Made by a program: the position numbers and the translations under genes | The notes under the pieces: generated by a model | The model's database searches: none | Seen by the model: the letters and a program-made list of their open reading frames with translations, nothing else | What the model was told of the DNA's origin: nothing | Assembly: GCF_019656015.1 (NCBI RefSeq) | Contig: NZ_BPKW01000003.1 | Location: forward strand, 27,890 to 91,889 | DNA: 64,000 nt | Direction: 5' to 3' | DNA from: Leuconostoc inhae | GTDB lineage: Bacteria > Bacillota > Bacilli > Lactobacillales > Lactobacillaceae | Shown: positions 58,815-64,000 of the stretch, piece by piece | Layout of the letters: each line of letters opens with the position of its first letter | Numbering within the stretch: position 1 is the stretch's first letter

Positions 58815-58835
58815 GTCACATTTAATTTTATATGA
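58788..58835 (+). CDS. 15-codon ORF inside the inverted repeat
   Basis: ATG with TTAGGAG 9 bases upstream reads MCVVYNLTLVTFNFI and stops at TGA. No homology is recognisable. It may be chance; its only merits are the ribosome site and its location in the hairpin. Confidence 0.25.
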   Translation: MCVVYNLTLVTFNFI

Positions 58836-58930
58836 TTCAACCAATATTTACAAATGTGCAAAGCTATCTTAATGACTTTGCGTCAATTGATATGAGTTGT
58901 AAATTAGCAACGTCTAACAAATCCATGTGC

Positions 58931-58958
58931 TTGCTATAATCGAAACAAACAGTATAAT
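58931..58958 (+). promoter_or_regulatory. Promoter(s) of pepV
   Basis: TGCTATAAT at 58932-58940 (extended -10), and a second TATAAT at 58953-58958 with TTGCTA (58931-58936) 16 bases before it. Two overlapping starts are possible. Confidence 0.5.
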
Positions 58959-58996
58959 AAAGTTATATCTTACCATTGAAAGGTTTTTAAACTATT

Positions 58997-60412
58997 ATGA
59001 CAATTGATTGGAAACAAGAGACAGATTTACGGAAAAACGCCTATATTGAAGACTTGAAGTCTTTGTTAGCAGTTAAATCAGTTCGGGATGATTCTCTGGC
59101 AACGACGGACGCACCATTAGGTCCAGGTCCAAAAGATGCCTTACTTAAAATGTTGTCGATTGCTGAGCGTGATGGGTTTACGACAAAAAATATTGATAAT
59201 GTCGTTGGTTATATTGAAATTGGTCCGAAAGATGCTGATGAATATGTTGCTATTTTATCTCACGTTGATGTTATGCCGGCCGGCGAAGGCTGGGAGACAG
59301 AACCATTTGAACCAGTAGTTACTGATGACAAAATTATTGCACGTGGTGCTTCTGATGACAAAGGACCTGGTATGGCTGCTTATTATGCCTTTAAAATCCT
59401 GTCAGATTTGAATGTACCATTGAAGCGCCGTGTGCGTTTGATTTTTGGTACGGATGAAGAAAATGATTGGCTTGGCATGACACGTTATTTTGAAGTGGAA
59501 CCTGCGCCGGTGTTTGGCTTCTCGCCAGATGCAGAATATCCAATTATTAACGGTGAGAAGGGCAATGTTCAAATCCTTATTAATGGCAAAGCCACTAATG
59601 GTGGAGCCGATACTTTGGTGTCATTTGATTCGGGGTTGCGTACTAATATGGTTCCTGGCTTGGCTGTTGCATCAGTAAAGTCGCCAAAAACAGCAGAAAT
59701 AGCGCTTGAATTTGAAGCCTTTTTGTCAGTAAATAAAGAAATTTCAGGTTTTTCTGAAACTGATAACGATACGATTAAATTAACGCTCAATGGTAAACAG
59801 GTGCATGGCGCAATGCCTGAAACAGGTGAAAATGCCGGTACTTATTTGGCTAACTTTTTGCAAAAGTTTTCATTTGGTGGCACGGCTAAACATTATTTAA
59901 CATACTTAGGAACCCCTGCGCACCAAGATACAATTGGTAAAAAATTTGGTATTAATTATATTGATGATGTGATGGGTGAATTATCAATGAACGTTGGTAT
60001 TCAAAAATTTGTGGCTGACGGTGAGTTATTTATTAACTTTAACTTCCGTTACCCAAAGGGTATTTTGCCAGAAGAAATTGTATCTGGCTTATCATCACAA
60101 CTCAATGGATGGGATGTTATACCAACTATTGGTGGTCATGCACAAGTGCCGCACTATGTCGCGCCATCTGATCCTATCGTAAAAACATTGTTGAAAGTTT
60201 ATCATGAACAAACTGGATTGCCAGCACACGACCAAGTGATTGGTGGTGGCACATATGGTCGTTTGATGGCACGTGGTGTAGCTTTTGGGGCGTTATTCCC
60301 AGACTCACCAGATACAATGCATCAAGTCAATGAATTCGCGCTTTTAGATGATTTATATCGATCAATCGCAATTTATGCGCAAGCGATTGCTGAGATTACA
60401 GCGTTAGATTAG
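58997..60412 (+). CDS. pepV: Dipeptidase PepV (M20 family)
   Basis: Broad dipeptidase of lactic acid bacteria, 471 aa, two-zinc. Motifs: VAILSHVDVMPAGEGWETEPF (metal His, Asp), IIARGASDDKGPGMAAYYA (bridging Asp), IFGTDEENDWLGM (catalytic Glu), GFSPDAEYPIINGEKG and the final GGGTYGRLMARGVAFGALFP. TTGAAAGG is the ribosome site. Confidence 0.95.
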   Translation: MTIDWKQETDLRKNAYIEDLKSLLAVKSVRDDSLATTDAPLGPGPKDALLKMLSIAERDGFTTKNIDNVVGYIEIGPKDADEYVAILSHVDVMPAGEGWETEPFEPVVTDDKIIARGASDDKGPGMAAYYAFKILSDLNVPLKRRVRLIFGTDEENDWLGMTRYFEVEPAPVFGFSPDAEYPIINGEKGNVQILINGKATNGGADTLVSFDSGLRTNMVPGLAVASVKSPKTAEIALEFEAFLSVNKEISGFSETDNDTIKLTLNGKQVHGAMPETGENAGTYLANFLQKFSFGGTAKHYLTYLGTPAHQDTIGKKFGINYIDDVMGELSMNVGIQKFVADGELFINFNFRYPKGILPEEIVSGLSSQLNGWDVIPTIGGHAQVPHYVAPSDPIVKTLLKVYHEQTGLPAHDQVIGGGTYGRLMARGVAFGALFPDSPDTMHQVNEFALLDDLYRSIAIYAQAIAEITALD

Positions 60413-60415
60413 TAT

Positions 60416-60454
60416 AATGAGGTTAGAATACATTAGTGTTCTAACCTCATTTTT
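60416..60454 (+). terminator. Terminator after pepV
   Basis: A 13-bp stem (60416-60428 with 60439-60451) and a short T-run. Confidence 0.88.
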
Positions 60455-60493
60455 GTAAGAGATATCATGGTTAATAAAGGAAGGTATAAAATT

Positions 60494-60931
60494 ATGAAAA
60501 AATATACGGATGAAGAACTTAAAAAACGCTTAACACCAGAGGCTTATCAAGTAACGCAACATGCAGCAACTGAACGTGCATTTACGGGTGAATATGATCA
60601 ATGGTGGGAAGCTGGTATTTTTGTGGATATCGTTAGCGGCGAACCACTCTTTAGTTCAACTGATAAATATGATGCCGGCTGTGGCTGGCCATCTTTTACA
60701 CAAAGTATTGATGATCAACATATCAAGCGCCATGTTGATCAGTCATTTGGGATGACACGAACAGAGGTGACATCGCGTGATGCAAATTCACATTTGGGAC
60801 ACTTATTTACTGATGGACCCACTGAAAAAGGTGGCTTACGCTACTGTATTAACTCAGCTAGTTTAAAATTTGTACCGAAAAATGACTTAGTTGCGGCAGG
60901 ATATGGTGAGTATTTGTCACTATTTGAATAA
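60494..60931 (+). CDS. msrB: Peptide-methionine (R)-S-oxide reductase
   Basis: Repairs methionine-R-sulfoxide in proteins. 145 aa. Motifs: [30 protein letters not shown] and the catalytic C118 in [12 protein letters not shown]. The zinc-binding CxxC pairs of other MsrB proteins are absent, as in several streptococcal relatives. The ATG at 60494 has AAAGGAAGG before it; an in-frame ATG nine codons upstream has no such site. Confidence 0.94.
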   Translation: MKKYTDEELKKRLTPEAYQVTQHAATERAFTGEYDQWWEAGIFVDIVSGEPLFSSTDKYDAGCGWPSFTQSIDDQHIKRHVDQSFGMTRTEVTSRDANSHLGHLFTDGPTEKGGLRYCINSASLKFVPKNDLVAAGYGEYLSLFE

Positions 60932-60956
60932 TATTTTTCATTTGTTTCTTTTAGTT

Positions 60957-60965
60957 TGTTATAAT
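60957..60965 (+). promoter_or_regulatory. Extended -10 promoter of pnuC
   Basis: TGTTATAAT at 60957-60965; no strong -35. It gives a leader of about 24 bases before pnuC. Confidence 0.55.
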
Positions 60966-60995
60966 ATAGGAAATTACTTTTTTGGAGAAGAGCAA

Positions 60996-61763
60996 ATGAT
61001 TGAAAATGCCCGCAAAAATCAGTTTTGGCGATATTTTAACCCTGTAAATATTGTAAGAGAGTTATTATTAGGCTGGACCATTCCGGAAGCAATTTTATTG
61101 ATTGTGTTAGTATTGCTGCAAAGTACGGTGTGGGGATTGGGCGTTATGCACACGCACAATGTTGACTGGTTCGGCTTAGCAACTGGCCTGATGAATATTA
61201 TTACGGTTGTATTAGTAGCAAAAGGACGAATTACTAACTATTTTTGGGGGTTAGTTTATTCTGCAATGTACATGCCACTAGCCTTTCAGTCTCAGCTATT
61301 TGGTGAAGTGGCACTTAGTGCGTTTTGGGTTGTCATGCAATTTGTTGGTATTGTTGCGTGGTTAGGTTTTATGAAACGTGATAAGAGCAATAAAAAAAGT
61401 GACCAAGAAGTCGTTACCACAAAATATATGTCGCGAAAACAGTGGCTGTTTGTTATACCCGTATTTCTTATTCTTTTGGCGATTGTCGGTTTGATTCTAG
61501 AACAGGCAGGATCAAGACAACCCTATATGGATGGTATGACAACAACAATTTCTATGGGTGCACAAATATTGCAGACAGCAAAATTTGCTGAATCTTGGTA
61601 TGCTTGGTTACTCTTTGATATTGTTGAACTGGTGTTATGGGGTCGAGCTTGGACTGGACATGCAGATCCGAGTGCCTTTGCTATGCTTGGCATGAATTTA
61701 GCACTCACAGTTAATGCAATTTATGGTATTGTTCAATGGCGAAAGTTAACAAAGAAAGAGTGA
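60996..61763 (+). CDS. pnuC: Nicotinamide riboside transporter PnuC
   Basis: Membrane carrier of 255 aa with seven helices, taking up nicotinamide riboside. Family parts: WTIPEAILLIVLVLLQ, GLATGLMNIITVVLVAKGRITNYFWGLV, YAWLLFDIVELVLWG and the C-terminal NLALTVNAIYGIVQWRKL. The ATG at 60996 follows TTTGGAGAAG. Together with nadR 45 bases downstream it makes the nicotinamide riboside salvage pair. Confidence 0.92.
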   Translation: MIENARKNQFWRYFNPVNIVRELLLGWTIPEAILLIVLVLLQSTVWGLGVMHTHNVDWFGLATGLMNIITVVLVAKGRITNYFWGLVYSAMYMPLAFQSQLFGEVALSAFWVVMQFVGIVAWLGFMKRDKSNKKSDQEVVTTKYMSRKQWLFVIPVFLILLAIVGLILEQAGSRQPYMDGMTTTISMGAQILQTAKFAESWYAWLLFDIVELVLWGRAWTGHADPSAFAMLGMNLALTVNAIYGIVQWRKLTKKE

Positions 61764-61808
61764 GAGGATAGCTATCATCAAAAATGGTAGCTAAACGCGT
61801 TTATAAAT
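61762..61808 (+). promoter_or_regulatory. Shine-Dalgarno separated from the nadR start by a hairpin
   Basis: GAGAGGA (61762-61768) overlaps the pnuC stop region. A 9-bp hairpin (61769-61777 with 61785-61793) follows at once. AACGCGTTTATAAAT then leads to the ATG at 61809. The start lacks a ribosome site at normal distance. Confidence 0.6.
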
Positions 61809-62951
61809 ATGAGAACTTTTGCAGGTAATTTATATAAAGATGATTTAGAAGGCGAAAAAATTGGCGTTTTTTTTGGTACATTAGCACCAATGCACGTTGG
61901 TCATCAAGCAGAAATTTATAAGGCTGCCGCTCTAAATGATGGGGTTGTGGTTATTGCATCAGGATACACAGGTGATCGTGGTGATCAAATGGGCCTTTCT
62001 GTTGAAAAACGATTTCGCTATTTAAGAGAAGCATTTAGTGATGAAACAGCTATTAAAGTAGATTATATTAATGAGGATAGCATTCCTCAAATGCCAGCAG
62101 GGTGGGATGAATGGACCAAAATTTTAGTGCAAACCGTCAAACGCAATGTCGTTAATCAGAATGCTAAAATTACTTTTTATACCGGTGAAGCAGAATATAA
62201 GTTGGATTTAGAAAAACGGTTACCTCAAACTGGTCAATTTACTGTTAGTTTGATGGATCGTACGGTTTTAAAAATTTCAGCAACTGACATTCGTCAAGAT
62301 CCAATTGGTAACTGGGACTATATTAATCGTGTTTTTCGGCGTCATTTTACAAAAAAAGTCACTGTTATGGGATCGGCATCCACAGGGAAATCGACTTTAG
62401 TACGACGATTAGCACGTACGAGCAACTCACCATTTTCTGAAGAATATGCACGTGAATATCAAGAAAATTCAAATGTAAGTGATGACGAATTAGTAGTCAA
62501 AGATTACATTCGTTTAATTCAGGGACAGTATGATGCTAATTCTAAAGAAATTAATTCACCAGCTAACAACGGTTTAACCATTTTTGATACGGATGCGATG
62601 GTAACTAAAGTCTATGCTGATTTGTGGTTGAGTCAAGAGGATAGTAGGCAATTACAACCATTATTTGATAATACAATTAGTGAAGAATTGATCGATCTCA
62701 TCTTAATTATTCCGCCCGTGACACCCTACACTGATGATGGTTTTCGAAACATGAATAACACTGATGATGAGTCGCGGTGGGCATTTCATAATGAATTGAT
62801 GCGTGTTATAAAACAGTATGGCTTTATGGACAAAGTCGTGTTGCTTGATGCTAAGGGTGAAAATGAAGATCCTTATGGCTATTATGCTCGTTACTTACAG
62901 GCTTTAGATGCGATACAGGAAAAAACAGGATTTAATATTAAACATTTGTAA
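61809..62951 (+). CDS. nadR: NadR: NMN adenylyltransferase / ribosylnicotinamide kinase
   Basis: Bifunctional enzyme of 380 aa. Residues 1-170: nucleotidyl-transferase domain with FFGTLAPMHVGHQAEI and ISATDIRQDP. Residues 180-380: kinase domain with VMGSASTGKSTLVRRLA (P-loop), EYAREYQE and FDTDAMVTKVYADL. It phosphorylates nicotinamide riboside and adenylates NMN to NAD. There is no N-terminal HTH, so unlike the enterobacterial protein it is not a repressor. Downstream of pnuC, with an unusual initiation region. Confidence 0.93.
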   Translation: MRTFAGNLYKDDLEGEKIGVFFGTLAPMHVGHQAEIYKAAALNDGVVVIASGYTGDRGDQMGLSVEKRFRYLREAFSDETAIKVDYINEDSIPQMPAGWDEWTKILVQTVKRNVVNQNAKITFYTGEAEYKLDLEKRLPQTGQFTVSLMDRTVLKISATDIRQDPIGNWDYINRVFRRHFTKKVTVMGSASTGKSTLVRRLARTSNSPFSEEYAREYQENSNVSDDELVVKDYIRLIQGQYDANSKEINSPANNGLTIFDTDAMVTKVYADLWLSQEDSRQLQPLFDNTISEELIDLILIIPPVTPYTDDGFRNMNNTDDESRWAFHNELMRVIKQYGFMDKVVLLDAKGENEDPYGYYARYLQALDAIQEKTGFNIKHL

Positions 62952-62962
62952 TAATTAATTGG

Positions 62963-62987
62963 CCAATCTATTGAGATTGGTTTTTTT
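62963..62987 (+). terminator. Terminator after nadR
   Basis: CCAATCT/AGATTGG stem with loop ATTG followed by seven T residues. Confidence 0.88.
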
Positions 62988-63030
62988 ATTGACTAGACAA
63001 GTTAATCATGCAGTTTTTTTATAGTTACCA

Positions 63031-63059
63031 TTGACATATAGTACATAAAATTCTACAAT
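63031..63059 (+). promoter_or_regulatory. Strong promoter of butA
   Basis: TTGACA (63031-63036), 17 bases, TACAAT (63054-63059); predicted start near 63066. Confidence 0.75.
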
Positions 63060-63099
63060 TAAATTGTTAATAAAATCACAAAATAAAAAGGAGATTATC

Positions 63100-63876
63100 A
63101 TGTCAGGGAAAGTAGCGATTGTAACAGGTGGTGGACAAGGAATTGGTGAAGGTATTGCATTGCGATTGGCAAAAGATGGTTATTCGGTTATTGTCAATGG
63201 TCGTACAGAACATAAGCTCACAACAGTTGTTAAAAAAATTGAAGCAGCTGGTGGTGAAGCAGCACTATTTGTTGGGGATGTTCAGTCACGTCAGGTGAAC
63301 TTTGATTTAGTGCAATTTGCGATGGGAAAGTATGGACGTTTAGATACCTTCGTCGCAAATGCAGGTGTAGATTGGGTTGATACAATTGAAGAGACACCCG
63401 AAGAACAAGTTGATAACATTCTAAACATTAATTTAAAATCACAAATATGGGCTTTACAAGCAGCACCAACAGTTTTAAGAAAAAATGGTAAACAGGGTGG
63501 AACAATTATTTTAGCCTCATCAATTGCTGGCATGGAAGGCTTTGAAATGTTGGGTATTTATTCGGCCACTAAGTTCGCTGCGCGTGGGTTGATGCAAGCA
63601 GCAGCTAAAGAGTTAGCTGTTGACAATATTCGTGTGAATGCTTATAACCCGGGTATTGTTTTGACACCAATGTGGGACGAAATTGATGCTCGCTTTGCTG
63701 AACGTAAGAATGTACCACTTGGTTCAACACGTCAAGCCTTTATTGATGGTATTCTACTTGGTCGTGGGGAAGAACCAGAAGATATTGCGAAATATGTGTC
63801 GTTCTTAGTTTCAGATCAAGCTGACTATATTACAGGACAATCACTAGCAGTCGATGGTGGTATTAAGTTTCAATAA
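63100..63876 (+). CDS. butA: Acetoin/diacetyl reductase ((S,S)-butanediol dehydrogenase type SDR)
   Basis: Short-chain dehydrogenase of 258 aa using NAD(H). Rossmann motif AIVTGGGQGIGEGIALRL; NAG at VANAGVDW; catalytic Ser in LASSIAG, Tyr-Lys in GIYSATKFAARG; C-terminal YITGQSLAVDGG. The PGIVLTPMWDEID segment is that of BudC/ButA. It reduces diacetyl to acetoin and acetoin to butanediol, the step after BudA. The start is ATG 63100 after AAAAAGGAG. Confidence 0.9.
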   Translation: MSGKVAIVTGGGQGIGEGIALRLAKDGYSVIVNGRTEHKLTTVVKKIEAAGGEAALFVGDVQSRQVNFDLVQFAMGKYGRLDTFVANAGVDWVDTIEETPEEQVDNILNINLKSQIWALQAAPTVLRKNGKQGGTIILASSIAGMEGFEMLGIYSATKFAARGLMQAAAKELAVDNIRVNAYNPGIVLTPMWDEIDARFAERKNVPLGSTRQAFIDGILLGRGEEPEDIAKYVSFLVSDQADYITGQSLAVDGGIKFQ

Positions 63877-63890
63877 TTAGGTTACTCATT

Positions 63891-63919
63891 AAAACAGCAA
63901 GAATATTGCTGTTTTTTAT
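63891..63919 (+). terminator. Terminator after butA
   Basis: AAAACAGCAA/TTGCTGTTTT 10-bp stem with loop GAATA and further T residues. Confidence 0.88.
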
Positions 63920-63941
63920 TTACCTCTTGATCTAATTCACA

Positions 63942-63966
63942 TTTTGATCCACAATTAAGATCAAAA
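63942..63966. promoter_or_regulatory. Inverted repeat TTTTGATC...GATCAAAA near the window end
   Basis: Perfect 8-bp arms with a 9-base spacer in the last 80 bases. Its target gene would lie outside the window. I see no CDS here. Confidence 0.3.
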
Positions 63967-64000
63967 AAATTGACGTGATAAAGGATCAGGCCCATGATTA

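Overview
The window reads as a continuous piece of chromosome from a low-GC, Gram-positive lactic acid bacterium of the Leuconostocaceae, most probably Leuconostoc. The reasons are: adjacent gluconate genes (regulator, 6-phosphogluconate dehydrogenase, gluconokinase, permease) that feed the phosphoketolase route of heterofermenters; an acetolactate decarboxylase and an acetoin/diacetyl reductase; the divergent pepQ-ccpA pair; cytochrome bd genes without other respiratory genes; NAD made by salvage; and T-box leaders. Gene density is high. I see no insertion sequence, prophage, CRISPR array or rRNA.

Layout. 0-3 kb: end of a DUF1934 gene, rpoE, tRNA-Lys, and an amino-acid permease behind a T-box. 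3-5.1 kb: plsX-acpP, a possible small RNA, and a methionine sulfoxide reductase. 5.2-9 kb: a fused quaternary-amine-type transporter without an ATPase, a SprT-like protein, a HAD phosphatase and a CPBP protease. 9-11.3 kb: pepQ and ccpA around a cre site. 11.5-14.8 kb: oatA, budA, udk. 14.8-20 kb: gluconate block. 20-22.9 kb: APC permease and an isoleucine-2-epimerase-like enzyme. 22.9-27 kb: alaS (Ala T-box), ireB, ruvX, DUF1292. 27.2-33.9 kb: cydABDC and a glucosaminidase. 34-39.5 kb: pcrA-ligA-camS. 39.5-45 kb: xseA-xseB-ispA-tlyA-argR-recN. 45-46.4 kb: purine permease. 46.7-52.2 kb: gpmA, M42 peptidase, ftsW, ylbG, rsmD, coaD, ylbL. 52.2-55.2 kb (minus strand): MucBP-like protein, nadE, pncB. 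55.2-58.7 kb: tsaE-GNAT-exonuclease, then xth, nnrD and a small membrane protein on the minus strand. 59-63.9 kb: pepV, msrB, pnuC-nadR, butA.

How the genes work together. CcpA and the RpiR-type regulator control carbon flow. Gnd, GntK and GntP take in and oxidise gluconate. BudA and ButA dispose of pyruvate as acetoin/butanediol. PncB-NadE and PnuC-NadR are two separate NAD salvage routes, and NnrD repairs damaged NAD(P)H. CydABDC provides a bd oxidase usable when haem and quinone are available.

The most unusual signal is in translation initiation. At five genes (budA, gntP, the DUF1292 gene, rsmD, nadR) a good Shine-Dalgarno sequence lies 27-80 nt upstream of the start, and a hairpin or other structure fills the gap. 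Four of the five also share an ACGCG...ATAAA tract next to the ATG. Two genes (xseA, tsaE) have an extended -10 element placed so that transcription should begin at the A of the ATG, which predicts leaderless mRNAs. Other genes (plsX, cydD, ccpA) are preceded by very small ORFs with good ribosome sites. Protein-level oddities are a Cys-to-Asp change in the AlaRS editing zinc site, an MsrC with one cysteine, and a CamS protein without a lipobox cysteine.
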